A DNA stretch of 64,000 nucleotides from Variovorax paradoxus (lineage in GTDB: Bacteria > Pseudomonadota > Gammaproteobacteria > Burkholderiales > Burkholderiaceae_C). Every line of letters starts with the position of its first letter. Position 1 is the first letter of the stretch. The notes beneath the pieces were generated by a model. The model ran no database searches. It worked only from the letters and a program-made list of their open reading frames with translations, and was not told where the DNA came from. The DNA lies in assembly GCF_902712855.1 (NCBI RefSeq), contig NZ_LR743508.1:1550001-1614000 (forward strand). The letters run 5' to 3'. Of this stretch, positions 35,684-45,826 are shown piece after piece. The translations under genes were made by a program, and so were the position numbers.

Positions 35684-36506
35684 AGGAAGGTCAGACGGAA
35701 CGCAGAAACGCCCTGGAGAAATCGAAGGTAGTAGCAGGTCGAAATCACGCTCAGCAGGGGACTGCAACCCGCATTTCAGTTCGAGCTGAGGGGAAGGATG
35801 GGCGTCTTCGCAGGAAGATCGTCCGAGATGGAGTTGACAGAACATTGCTGCTTCCTTCGGGGGCGTGCTGAATGGCAGCGACAGATCATCATCTGCCTAT
35901 AGTCGCCAATCACCTAGCATTGCTTTGACCTATCTTTTGTGGTGCCAATGCGATCGGTTGTTGGGTGCTACATGTCGCATTCAGACCTGCGTGATGCTCG
36001 AGCACCTGACGCCATCGTGTATCCGAGCAGCTCGAGCCGCGGCAACATTGAGCCGGAGGGACCGGCAAGAGCACATCTCGCTTTGCCCGGACCCTCTTCG
36101 GGATGCTCGCTGTAGTTGCTGTAGTTGATGCTGGGGTCGCATGCCGTGGTCGACGCCAATTCCCACTTGTTGAAGGTGAGGGCGATGCCGCCGACAGTCA
36201 AAGTGATTGGTGTCGTCATTGGCGGCCGAGCTTTCGAACGACAAATGAAAGCCGACTATCGCCGTTCAAGCTTGACCATCACCGCCCCAGCTCCCAAGTG
36301 ACGCTGACCACATTGCCGGCAAGCCCGCTCGCGTAGACGTGAGCGGCGCTCACAGACAGGAATCCGGCGATGGCCGCCTCCATGGCTCGAACTCCAGTCG
36401 CGCCTGCTGACGCGCAGTTGCTGGACAAAATCTGGCAGCGTTACGAGCTCGAGTCTTCGGCTTAGCTGGGTGAGACATCAACGCGTTGGGCACGTTCGGG
36501 TCACTA
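35684..36506. other. Decayed spacer before the IS element
   Basis: No intact gene is visible here. Composition is less GC-rich than the window average. A short minus-strand remnant is listed separately. Near 36382 a 31-residue plus-strand frame (MARTPVAPADAQLLDKIWQR) is too short to support. Confidence 0.4.
35968..36219 (-). pseudogene. Possible HEPN/Toprim-associated N-terminal fragment
   Basis: The frame begins MTTPITLTVGGIALTFNK. One frame over, the same DNA continues VGIGVDHGM, and the first frame later gives INYSNYSEHPEEG. A beta-strand followed by K-x-GIGVDHG is reminiscent of HEPN/Toprim-associated proteins found near defence genes, with a frameshift after the first strand. The match is by memory of a short motif only. 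Confidence 0.25.
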
Positions 36507-37437
36507 GGGAAGGTCTGAACAAGAGCACGCTTCTTGCATGAAGAACTGAACCCTGCGAAGGAGCACGAGCGATGAGCCAGATCAGTTTTGCGGATGCGGA
36601 GCAAGCGGGCAAGAGGAAGAAGACGAGGCGCGAAGTCTTCCTTGGCGAGATGGAACTGATGGTGCCGTGGAAGGCGCTGCTCAAGGTCATCGAGCCGCAC
36701 TACCCGGTGGCAGGCCGCGGGCGTCGACCGTATCCGCTCGAAGCCATGCTCCGTGTGCACTTGATGCAGAACTGGTTCGCGCTGAGCGACCCGGCGATGG
36801 AAGAAGCCCTGTATGAGAGCGCCTCGCTGCGCACGTTCGCCGGGCTCGGCCTGGAGGCGATCCCTGACGAGACGACCATCCTGAACTTCCGCCACCTGCT
36901 GGAAGCCAGCGATCTGGCCGAAGACATCTTCAAGCAGGTCAACGCCCATCTGGCCAGGAAGGGGTTGCTGCTGAAGCGCGGCTGCATCGTGGATGCCACG
37001 ATCATCGCGGCGCCCAGTTCCACCAAGAACGAGAGCGGCGAACGAGACCCTGAGATGCACCAGACGAAGAAGGGCAACCAGTGGCACTTCGGGATGAAGG
37101 CGCGCATCGGCGTGGACGCAGACTTGGGGCTGGTGCACGCGGTGACGACCACGGCGGCCAACGAGGCAGACGTGGAACAGGTGAGCGATCTGCTGCACGG
37201 CAAAGAGGACGCGGTGTGGGCGGACTCGGGCTACCGGGGCGCGCAGGCGCGTGTGAAGCGCGATGTGCAGTGGCACATCGCGGGCCGGCCCAGCGACATG
37301 GCAAAGATGCCCGACGGTCGAGCCAAGGCCAGAGCGCGCAAGCAGGAGTATCAGAAGGCCAGCATGCGAGCCAAGGTGGAGCATCCGTTCCGGGTGATCA
37401 AGCGGCAGTTCGGCTTGGCGAAGGTGAGGTTCAAGGG
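36507..37437 (+). mobile_element. IS5-family insertion sequence, right end lost
   Basis: The left terminus at 36507 (GGGAAGGTCTGAACAAG) resembles IS5-type inverted repeats and is preceded by CTA, matching the CTAG-like target. The transposase gene at 36572 reads MSQISFADAEQAGKRKKTRR with a GGAGCACGAGCG ribosome-binding region. It keeps all three catalytic segments: VDATIIAAPSSTKN, VWADSGYRGA and KVEHPFRVIKRQ. After KVRFKG the sequence switches to an antisense radC gene at about 37437, so the last tens of residues and the right repeat are gone. The frame runs on by chance to 37576. Confidence 0.85.
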
Positions 37438-37883
37438 ACCCTCACGTCGACCAGCGTCAGTGCCGCTTTCAGCGTCTGCGTCAGATGCGCGTCGGCCCGG
37501 GATGGCTCCGCGACGCCTGAGGGATGGTTGTGCACCAGGATCAGCGCCGCCGCGTTGCGCGCCAGCGACTCTTTGACCACCTCCCGTGGGTAGACCGTTG
37601 CCTGGCTCACCGTTCCACGGAACAGTTCGACGTATTCGATCAGCCGATTCTGTGAATCGAGCATCAGGACCGCGAACACTTCATGCTCCAGCGCTCCGAG
37701 TTTGACGCGGAGGAAATCGCGTACCGCCTGCGGCGAGGACAGGACCTCCTGGCCGCGCAACTGTCGCGCCAGCAGTGTCTGCGCAGCCTGCAGCACTTCG
37801 CCAGCTTCGGCGGGACGGTAGTCACCTGCAACGTCGCGAACCAAGAGAACGGAAGAATCGAAAGGGAAGAGATCGTGTGCCAT
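37438..37883 (-). pseudogene. RadC/JAB-domain protein gene, 3'-truncated
   Basis: The frame starts at 37883 (MAHDLFPFDSSVLLVRDVAG). It carries the RadC signatures LDSQNRLIEYVELFRGTVS, VYPREVVKESLARNAAALIL and VHNHPSG. It is cut after LVDVRV, where the IS element begins. The final strand and AGxxxxSxAE tail of the family are missing. RadC-type JAB proteins of this kind are typical of integrated islands rather than the housekeeping radC gene. Confidence 0.82.
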
Positions 37884-38370
37884 CGTCGGCTCCGTGAATC
37901 GGGCGGGATTGCCCGAGACCGGCACCAGCACGACGCAGCGCAGTGGTCAGGGTTCGAAGACGGCCGCAAGGACGCAAGCGCACAGCCGCAGAGCAGGGCG
38001 CGCAGACCTTGACAACGAGAACGTCGTGATACGGTAAAGGGAACAGCAAGCCAGCCCAACGACACCGATCCTCCTCGCGGACTGGTGAGCGGAGCGCACA
38101 AGACCTCGCAACGATGTTTGGTCGGTGACCGCCATCGTGCTCTTCAAGCGCACGCTCGGGCGCCAGCTTGGGGAAGTCCAGCGCCAGTCGCCGCCGCCGG
38201 CTCCTGTCGGGGCAACTTCTGCTCCATGACGCCCGCCCACTATCCTTCATGCGAAAGCTGGTGGTCACCGGGCCGCAGCCCGCCGCGCTTGGTGAGGCTG
38301 ATTTCGCGCGCAAAGGTCCAGGCCACGGTCTCGCCGGACGGGGAGGGATCGTCGTGACCGACCCCACCTA
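37884..38370. other. Island debris, no confident gene
   Basis: This 487-base gap lies between the truncated radC gene and the Shedu remnant. A minus-strand stretch near 38250-38350 reads ETVAWTFAREISLTKRGGLR and ends in a stop, possibly the tail of an unknown protein. Nothing else is recognisable on either strand. Confidence 0.35.
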
Positions 38371-38795
38371 TTCGGTCGGCGAAGACGCATATGCCGCGGT
38401 GACGGCAGGGCCGCCGCGCAGCTGATCCACGACCGCCTGGAGCCGTGCCAACAGGTCATCGTAGGTCACGATGTCGACAACGCCCTTGGAGTCGCGACGT
38501 AGCACTTCGAACTCGCGCCGTTGTGCGTCGAACAGTGTGTTGCTGCGCCCCATGATCACGATGCCCGAGGGGTTGATGATTCGGATCCTGAAGCCCGCAG
38601 GCAGTTGGGGGCCGAGCAACTGGGTCAGATAGTTCTCGCCAGTGGGCCCCCATCGGTTCAGGTGCCTCAGATAGTGCGTAACCATGACCCATGGCACCGA
38701 TCAGATCGCGCATCGGCAAATGGTGGTCGCGGTAGAGAGCCGGCAGCATGATGGATTTGACCATCGGCTTCTTGATCTCGATGACGTCGACGTTG
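38371..38795 (-). pseudogene. Shedu-type (DUF4263) anti-phage nuclease remnant
   Basis: Reading on the minus strand, VDVIEIKKP leads into YRDHHLPMRDLIGAM. A frame change near 38690 gives MVTHYLRHLNRWG, then NPSGIVIMGRSNTL, FEVLRRDSKGVVDIVTYDDL and a stop at 38368-38370. A V-x-EIK-x-P strand, a conserved middle helix, a IV-x-MGRS strand and the closing VDIVTYDDLL are the core order of the Shedu DUF4263 nuclease domain. The N-terminal half is missing and fused to a RadC fragment. It is therefore non-functional but marks a former defence locus. Confidence 0.65.
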
Positions 38796-38953
38796 CCCGC
38801 GACGATCAGGTGATCCAGCACCCTCATGTCGACCAGCGTCGGTGCCGCTTTCCGCTCTGCGTCAGATTCGTCAGCCGGGGATGGCTCTGCCACGCCGGAA
38901 GGATGGTTATGCACGAGGATCAGTGCCGCCGCGTTGCGTGCGAGCGGTTCGCA
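38796..38953 (-). pseudogene. Second RadC/JAB gene fragment
   Basis: The frame reads CEPLARNAAALILVHNHPSG, a short degraded stretch (SPADESDAERKAAP), then LVDMRVLDHLIVAG before entering Shedu sequence. It covers only the zinc-binding JAB core and differs from the copy at 37438-37883 at several residues. Thus it is a separate paralogue, not a duplication of that fragment. Both of its ends are recombination joints. Confidence 0.75.
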
Positions 38954-39081
38954 GATCACGGAGCGCAGCTCGCGGTGTTTTTGCAGTTTTGATTTGCGGA
39001 CGGCATGCACCGAGCGTCATCGACCCCACCGCGGCATGAAGGCCATGTTGCACGGAGGGTCGTAGTGAGTTGACGATGCTG

Positions 39082-40563
39082 TTATTGACCTTCTGCCAAC
39101 TTCTGCACGAAGGGCGCAACTGGCGCTGGAGGCAGCGTTTTCTCCACGCCAAGTGCCAATGCGAGCAGGGCCGTATCGGTGCCTTCCGCGCCCGTCAACT
39201 CCATCCCGGCGGGTAGGCCGTCCGACGCGAGTCCCATCGGCAGGCTCACGGCCGGCAACCCTGCCATGCCTGCCGGTCCGGTGTTGCGGATGTAGGCCGA
39301 GAAGGCGGCGACGCGGCGCCCGCACAACATCACGTCCACGTCGTCGCCGATGCGAGCGGCGGTCAGCGGGCTTGTCGGGAAGACGAGCGCGGAGAGCCCG
39401 TACCGCGTAAAGCATTCGCGGTACGTTGCCTGCATGCGCGGACGTAGCACCTGCACTGCATGCGCATAGGTCTCTGGCGTGACGGCGGTCTCGCCGAACA
39501 GGCGCTCGAACAGCGGGCGCACGTCGGGACTGACCACGGCATCGGTGAGCGCACGAGCGTCGAAGCGACGGCCGTGGCGCGCGAAATAGGCCGCCAGCGC
39601 TGGGAGGATCTCGTGCAGTGAGATCGACATCGATGCTTCCTGGAACAGCGCGCCGGCTTCGGCCAGGTCGCAAGACACCAGGACGGCACCAGCCGCGCGC
39701 AGCCGCTCGACGCTATCGCGCGCCAGCTCGGCCACGGGCGGATCGATCTCTTCCCAGAAATAAGCCGCCGGCACGCCCAACCGCACGCCGGCGAGCGGCG
39801 TGGCGGACAGGCGTGCGGGGCTGCCGGTCACGGCGTGGTCGACCAGCACACAGTCGTCGACGCAGCGCGCCATCACGCCGGCCGTGTCGAAGGTCGGCGA
39901 GATGGGCACCAGCCCGTCGTCCGGCCAGCGGTGCACGGTGGGCCGGAAGCCCACCAGTCCGCACAACGCGGCCGGCACGCGCACCGAGCCGCCGGTGTCG
40001 GTGCCGATGGCCGCCGGCGCGGCGCGCAGTCCGAGCAGCGCTGCGTTGCCGCCGCTGGAGCCCCCGGTGATATGGGCGGCATCGAAGGGATTGCGCGACG
40101 GGCCGAAGCCATGGTTGTGGCCGGTGACGCCCTGCGACCATTCGTGCAAATTCGTCTTGCCGAGCACCAATGCCCCCGCATCGAGCAGGCGCTGCGTCAC
40201 GCCGGCATGGATGCGTGGGGTGTGGTCTGCCATCCACGGGCTGCCGGCGGTGGTGGGCATGCCGGCGACGTCGATGTTGTCCTTGAACGCCAGCGGCACG
40301 CCATGGAGAGGAAGCGTGCCGGCGGCAGGCCGTGGGCCGGCATCGAGCGCCGAGGCGGCCGACAGCAACTGTTCGCGGTCGAGATGGAGCAGGGCGCCGA
40401 AGGGCGCGATGGTTTCGGCGCGATCGAGCAGCGCGCGTGCGTAGTCTGTTGCGCGCAGCTCGCCACTGGCAATTTGGCGCGCGGCGTCGCGAGCGGAGAG
40501 GTCGTGCAGCTTGCACACGAAGGCAGGGTCGGGCAGGGCGGTCAGCGCATGGATTCGGTTCAT
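39082..40563 (-). CDS. Amidase-signature-family amidohydrolase
   Basis: This enzyme of 493 residues (from MNRIHAL at 40563) has the Ser-cisSer-Lys triad of the amidase signature family: Lys94 in FKDNID, Ser169 in GGSSGG and Ser193 in GTDTGGSVRVPA. Length and layout match GatA/AtzF-like amidases that hydrolyse small amides or carboxamides. It is divergent from the ABC importer operon with a 150-base gap, so it may take part in the same pathway. The frame is open upstream to 40626, but the chosen ATG leaves the normal N-terminus. No Gat partner genes are present, so it is not the tRNA amidotransferase. Confidence 0.87.
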   Translation of the reverse strand: MNRIHALTALPDPAFVCKLHDLSARDAARQIASGELRATDYARALLDRAETIAPFGALLHLDREQLLSAASALDAGPRPAAGTLPLHGVPLAFKDNIDVAGMPTTAGSPWMADHTPRIHAGVTQRLLDAGALVLGKTNLHEWSQGVTGHNHGFGPSRNPFDAAHITGGSSGGNAALLGLRAAPAAIGTDTGGSVRVPAALCGLVGFRPTVHRWPDDGLVPISPTFDTAGVMARCVDDCVLVDHAVTGSPARLSATPLAGVRLGVPAAYFWEEIDPPVAELARDSVERLRAAGAVLVSCDLAEAGALFQEASMSISLHEILPALAAYFARHGRRFDARALTDAVVSPDVRPLFERLFGETAVTPETYAHAVQVLRPRMQATYRECFTRYGLSALVFPTSPLTAARIGDDVDVMLCGRRVAAFSAYIRNTGPAGMAGLPAVSLPMGLASDGLPAGMELTGAEGTDTALLALALGVEKTLPPAPVAPFVQKLAEGQ

Positions 40564-40664
40564 GAGGGGCTCGAGCAGGTTCGAAAGTGGGGCAGAAGCT
40601 GCACTTGGGTGCATGTTTCGGGCCAATTTGCGCGTCAGGACAACGAAAACACATCAAAAGAGCA

Positions 40665-40681
40665 TGGCATGGATACTGCTT
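40665..40681 (+). promoter_or_regulatory. Sigma-54-like promoter before the catabolic operon
   Basis: TGGCATGGATACTGCTT matches the sigma-54 layout TGGCAC-N5-TTGC, with GG and GC elements at the correct 10-base separation. It has two deviations (T for C, C for T). It lies 33 bases before the importer ATG, which fits a start site near 40691. I see no enhancer-binding activator gene nearby. Confidence 0.4.
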
Positions 40682-40713
40682 AAAGAGTTTTTTGTATTCA
40701 AGAGGCTTTCACC

Positions 40714-41721
40714 ATGTCCTTCAAGTCCTTGCGTCTCCTGGCTGCTGTCGTCGCGTCGATGGCCCTTCTGCAGGCCCTGCCCGCATCCGCCGCCGAGAAG
40801 GTGTCCCTGCGCCTGAAGTGGCTGGCGCAGGCGCAGTTCGCCGGCTTCTATGTGGCCAAGGCCAAGGGCTTCTATGACCAGGCGGGTCTCGACCTCACCA
40901 TCAACCCCGGCGGCCCGAACCTCAACGTCGAGACGCTGGTGGCCTCGGGCAACGACACCTTCGGCCTGGCCGGCGGCACCGAGACCGTGCTGCTCGCCCG
41001 CGAGAAGGGCTTGCCGCTGGTGTGCATCGGCGTGACCGTGCAGAAGACGCCTTTCACCTATGTCACATACAAGGACTCCGGCATCACCAAGGTGCAGGAC
41101 TTCGCAGGCAAGAAGGTGGCCACCTGGTTCACCGGCACGCAGTACACGCTGTACTCGATGCTGGCCTCCGGTGGCGTGAAGCAGAGCGACCTCACCATCG
41201 TTCCCCAGTCGGGTTCCATGGCGCCCTTCGTCGAGAAGCAGTTCGACGTGGCTGCCGCCACTTACTACAACGAGCTCAACACGCTGAAAGAGCAGGGCCT
41301 GGGCGACAAGCTCACGCTCATCAAGCCCGACGACTACGGCGTGGTGGTGCAGCAGGACACCGTGCTGGTGTCCGAGAAATACCGCAATGAGAAGCCGCAG
41401 CAGGTGCAGGCCTTCATGAACGCCACCATCAAGGGCTGGAAGTACGCGCTGCAGAACAAGGAGGAAGCTATCGACATCGTCATGGCCGCCTCGCCGAGCC
41501 TGAACCGCGCGCACCAGGAAGCCATGCTCGAAGAGTTCGAGAAGCTGGTGAAGGCTGGCAAGGGCGGCACCGACGGCATCCTGGCGATCGACCTGCCCAC
41601 CGTCGAGAAGATGCAGACCCAGCTCGTCGGCTACAAGGCGCTGAAGGCCCCGGCCGACCTGACCAAGGCCTACGACGCCACCTTCTGGACGCAGGTGCCC
41701 GCGGCCGACAAGAAGTTCTGA
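40714..41721 (+). CDS. ABC transporter substrate-binding protein, NMT1/ThiY-like
   Basis: This 335-residue periplasmic protein has a signal peptide (1-26, ending ASAAEK). The family opening is LRLKWLAQAQFAGFYVAKAK, followed by GFYDQAGLDLTINPGGP. NMT1/THI5-like binding proteins carry pyrimidines, flavin precursors, sulfonates and other small N- or S-compounds. This exact opening is common in pyrimidine and riboflavin-type importers. It is the first gene of an operon running to 51825; the ATPase and two permeases follow directly. Catabolic genes downstream suggest uptake for degradation rather than vitamin salvage. Confidence 0.88.
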   Translation: MSFKSLRLLAAVVASMALLQALPASAAEKVSLRLKWLAQAQFAGFYVAKAKGFYDQAGLDLTINPGGPNLNVETLVASGNDTFGLAGGTETVLLAREKGLPLVCIGVTVQKTPFTYVTYKDSGITKVQDFAGKKVATWFTGTQYTLYSMLASGGVKQSDLTIVPQSGSMAPFVEKQFDVAAATYYNELNTLKEQGLGDKLTLIKPDDYGVVVQQDTVLVSEKYRNEKPQQVQAFMNATIKGWKYALQNKEEAIDIVMAASPSLNRAHQEAMLEEFEKLVKAGKGGTDGILAIDLPTVEKMQTQLVGYKALKAPADLTKAYDATFWTQVPAADKKF

Positions 41722-41744
41722 GCCGCATCCGCATCTCGCACGCG

Positions 41745-42601
<857 letters not shown>

Positions 42602-42605
<4 letters not shown>

Positions 42606-43360
42606 ACGCACAGCTGCAGCGCGCCTTGCGCTCGCCCGCGCTGGCCTTCGTGGGCCTGGCGCTGGTGTGGGAGCTGTGCGTGCACGCCTTCGCGCCGTCC
42701 CCGCGCTACCTGCCGGCGCTGAGCGCCATCGCGCAGGATGCCTGGTCGGTCTGGCCGCAACTGATGCGCGGCTTCGGCCGCACGCTGCTCGAAACGGTGC
42801 TGGGCTTTGCCATGGGCGCGGTGTTCGGCTGCCTGTGCGGCACGGTGTTCACCTATTCGCGCTGGATGGAGCGCTCGGTGTTCCCGCTTTTCGTGGTGTC
42901 GCAGACGGTGCCGGTGGTGGCTTTCGGCGCGCTCATCGTCATCTGGTTCGGCAACTCGCTGCTGGCCAAGGTGATGACGGCGTTCTTCCTGACCTTCTTC
43001 CCCGTGACGGTGAACACGCTGCGCGGGCTGAAGTCGTGCGACCCGCAGCGCATGGCGCTGATGAAGAGCTTCGGCGCCAACCGCTTCACGATGTTCTTCA
43101 AGCTGGCCGTGCCCTCGGCGCTGCCGCAGGTGATGGTGGGGCTGCGCGTGGCCATCGGGCTGAGCCTCATCGGCTCGGTGGTGGGCGAGTGGTTCGGCGA
43201 AACCGTGGGCCTGGGCGTGATGCTGATGGAGGCGATGAACGCCGACCTGGTGGTGCGCCTGTGGGTGGTGATGTTCGCCTGCGGGCTGATGGGTGCGCTG
43301 CTGTACGGGCTGCTCACCTTCGTGGAAAGGAGGCTCGTATGGTGGCGCAGCGAAAGTTGA
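42602..43360 (+). CDS. ABC transporter permease 1
   Basis: This 252-residue integral membrane protein has about six hydrophobic segments. The binding-protein-dependent permease loop (ALMKSFGANRFTMFFKLAVP) contacts the ATPase. Its GTG start overlaps the ATPase stop. It shares layout with the next gene, so the channel is probably a heterodimer. Confidence 0.9.
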
Positions 43361-44097
43361 CGGCCTCGCCGGTCGTTCCGGTGGTGCTCGGCGTCGCCGT
43401 GCTGCTGGTGGTGTGGCAGGGCGCGATCTGGCTGTTCAAGATCCCGCCGTTCGTGCTGCCCAGCCTGGGCGCCATCGTGCAGCACGCCTTCACCGACACC
43501 GGCCGCCTCATGGCCGCGCTGCTGGCCACGCTGGGCGAGGCGATCGGCGGCTATGCGCTGGGCAGCGTGCTCGGGCTGCTGCTGGCCGTGGTGCTGCTGC
43601 TGGCGCCGCCGCTGGAGCGCATCGTGATGCCGCTGGCCGTGGCCGTGAACGCGGTGCCCACGGTGGCCTATGCGCCGCTGTTCCTCATCTGGTTCGGCCT
43701 CGGCGCGGCCTCGAAGATCGCGCTGGTGGCGCTGGCGGTGGGTTTCACCATGCTGGTGAACGCGCTGCACGGGCTCAAGCAGGCCGACCAGGCCGCAGTG
43801 AACCTGATGCGCAGCTTCGGCGCGGGGCAGATGAAGATCGTGTGGCGCCTGCGCCTGCCGGTGGCCATGCCCTCGGTGGTGACGGCCCTGCGCATCGGCG
43901 TACCGCGCAGCATGATCGTCGCGATCGTCGGCGAGATGCTGGGCGCCTACGCGGGGCTCGGGCGAATGATCTATGAATCGACCCAGCAGGTCGACCTGCT
44001 GAGCGTGTGGTCGGCGGTGCTCGTCGCCTCGGTGGCGAGCATGGTCTTCTATGGCCTGCTCGTTTGGATCGATCAAAAACTGGTGTGGTGGCGCTGA
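43339..44097 (+). CDS. ABC transporter permease 2
   Basis: This 252-residue permease starts inside the end of the previous gene (22-base overlap), with AAAGGAGG upstream. It has about six membrane segments and the conserved loop NLMRSFGAGQMKIVWRLRLP. It forms the second half of the transmembrane channel. Its stop overlaps the aldolase ATG by one base (TGATG). Confidence 0.9.
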   Translation: MVAQRKLTASPVVPVVLGVAVLLVVWQGAIWLFKIPPFVLPSLGAIVQHAFTDTGRLMAALLATLGEAIGGYALGSVLGLLLAVVLLLAPPLERIVMPLAVAVNAVPTVAYAPLFLIWFGLGAASKIALVALAVGFTMLVNALHGLKQADQAAVNLMRSFGAGQMKIVWRLRLPVAMPSVVTALRIGVPRSMIVAIVGEMLGAYAGLGRMIYESTQQVDLLSVWSAVLVASVASMVFYGLLVWIDQKLVWWR

Positions 44098-44867
44098 TGG
44101 AAAAGACAAACCCTGCGGCGTACCCGCAGACCGAAGCCGCGCTGCGCGTGGAGCTCGCCGCGTGCTACCGGCTGGTGGCGCACTTCGGCATGGACGACCT
44201 GATCTACAACCACATCTCGGCGCGCGTGCCGGGGCCGGAACATCACTTTCTCATCAACCCCTACGGGCTGCTGTTCTCGGAAGTGACGGCGTCGTCGCTG
44301 GTGAAGATCGACCTCGACGGCAACAAGGTGGACGACACCGACGCCGAGGTCAACCGGGCCGGCTTCGTCATCCACAGCGCGATCCACGCGGGGCGCCCCG
44401 ACGCGCTGTGCGTGCTGCACACGCACTCGGAGGCCGGCACGGCGATCGCCGCCATGCCCAACGGTCTTTCGCCGCTGAGCCAGTTCGCGATGCGTTACCA
44501 GGGCCATACCGCCTTCCACGACTACGAGGGCGTGGCACTGGAGACCGGCGAGCGCGAGCGGCTGGTGCGCGACCTGGGCCCGCACCACACGCTGGTGCTG
44601 CGCAACCACGGCATCCTAACCGTGGGCCGAACCATTCCCGAGGCCTTCATCCTCATGTACTACTTCGAGAGGGCCGCCAAGGTGCAGCTGCTTGCGCAGG
44701 GCGGGGTCGCACCGGGCCAGTCGCTGGTGTACCCGCAGCCCGAAGTGAGCGACCTGGCCGCGCGCCAGTTCACCGAATTCGCCGGCGACATCCTGCCGCC
44801 CGGCACGCGCGAATGGCCTGCGTTCCTGCGCATGCTGGAGCGCACGCAGCCCGACTACCGGCTCTGA
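44097..44867 (+). CDS. Class II aldolase/adducin-family protein
   Basis: This 256-residue enzyme belongs to the zinc-dependent class II aldolase fold. It shows NHISARVPG, SEVTASSLVKIDLDG, the metal ligands His108 and His110 in VLHTHSE, and the later LRNHG histidine. Relatives cleave or decarboxylate hydroxy-acids and sugar phosphates. The short linker to the permease gene and its place in the operon suggest it acts on a breakdown intermediate of the imported compound. Confidence 0.87.
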   Translation: MEKTNPAAYPQTEAALRVELAACYRLVAHFGMDDLIYNHISARVPGPEHHFLINPYGLLFSEVTASSLVKIDLDGNKVDDTDAEVNRAGFVIHSAIHAGRPDALCVLHTHSEAGTAIAAMPNGLSPLSQFAMRYQGHTAFHDYEGVALETGERERLVRDLGPHHTLVLRNHGILTVGRTIPEAFILMYYFERAAKVQLLAQGGVAPGQSLVYPQPEVSDLAARQFTEFAGDILPPGTREWPAFLRMLERTQPDYRL

Positions 44868-44913
44868 CGGCCGTTCCTTTCATCCTCACCCCCTCAAGAG
44901 ACACATTCCGACC

Positions 44914-45753
44914 ATGCAACTCGAGAACCTCACCTCCTTCATCGGCACCGAAGTCAAGGGCATTGACCTGCGCGAGCCGGTGAGCGACGCCGACTTCGCC
45001 GTGCTGCGCGACACGCTCAACCAGCGCTCGGTACTGCTGTTTCGCGGCCAGCGCATCGACGAGTCGCAGCACGTGGCCTTTTCGCGCCGCTTCGGCACGC
45101 TGTTGGGCCATGTGCTCACGCAGTTCCTGAAGAAAGAGCACCCCGAGGTCTATGTGCTGTCGAACGTGTCGGAAAACGGCAAGCCCATCGGTAACCACAA
45201 GGAGGGCTGGAACTGGCACTCCGACCTGTCGTACAAGGCCGAACCCTCGATGGGCGCACTGCTCTACGCGCTGGAAGTGCCGCCGGTGGAAGGCGACACC
45301 TTCTTCGCCTCGATGCACGCCGCCTACGACGCGCTCGACGAGGACACCAAGGCGCGCATCCGCCCCATGACGGCCACGCACAGCTACGCCAACTACTACG
45401 GCAAGGCCTTCGCCGACCGCGACCCTCTCACGCCCGAGCAGCTCGCCGCCACGCCCGACGTGGTGCACCCGCTGGTGCGCACGCACCCCGAAACCGGCCG
45501 CCTCTCGCTCTACGTGGGCGAAGACGTGGTCAAGCAGATCGACGGCCTGCCCGCCGAAGAGAGCGTGGCGTTACTGGCCGAGCTGAATGCGCATGCGATC
45601 TCGCCCGAGTTCAGCTACCGCCACAAATGGCTCGCGGGCGACCTGCTGGTGTGGGACAACCGCTGCACCATGCACCGCGCCACGCCGTACGACGACAACG
45701 TGTACCGCCGCGTCATGCATCGCACCACCGTGGCCGGCGACCGCCCGTTCTGA
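44914..45753 (+). CDS. TauD/TfdA-family 2-oxoglutarate-dependent dioxygenase
   Basis: This 279-residue non-heme iron enzyme has iron ligands His102 and Asp104 (WNWHSDLSY) and His254 (CTMHRATPYD), with an arginine about 11 residues later for 2-oxoglutarate. Family members hydroxylate and thereby cleave C-S, C-O or C-N bonds (taurine, 2,4-D, and amine or carbamate substrates). It probably performs an early oxidative step on the imported substrate. Confidence 0.9.
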   Translation: MQLENLTSFIGTEVKGIDLREPVSDADFAVLRDTLNQRSVLLFRGQRIDESQHVAFSRRFGTLLGHVLTQFLKKEHPEVYVLSNVSENGKPIGNHKEGWNWHSDLSYKAEPSMGALLYALEVPPVEGDTFFASMHAAYDALDEDTKARIRPMTATHSYANYYGKAFADRDPLTPEQLAATPDVVHPLVRTHPETGRLSLYVGEDVVKQIDGLPAEESVALLAELNAHAISPEFSYRHKWLAGDLLVWDNRCTMHRATPYDDNVYRRVMHRTTVAGDRPF

Positions 45754-45826
45754 TTTGCCGGCGCCCGCCGAACACGCCCCGCGTTTGAAGACCGACAAAG
45801 ACAAGCACAACAAGGAAGGCAAGCAC

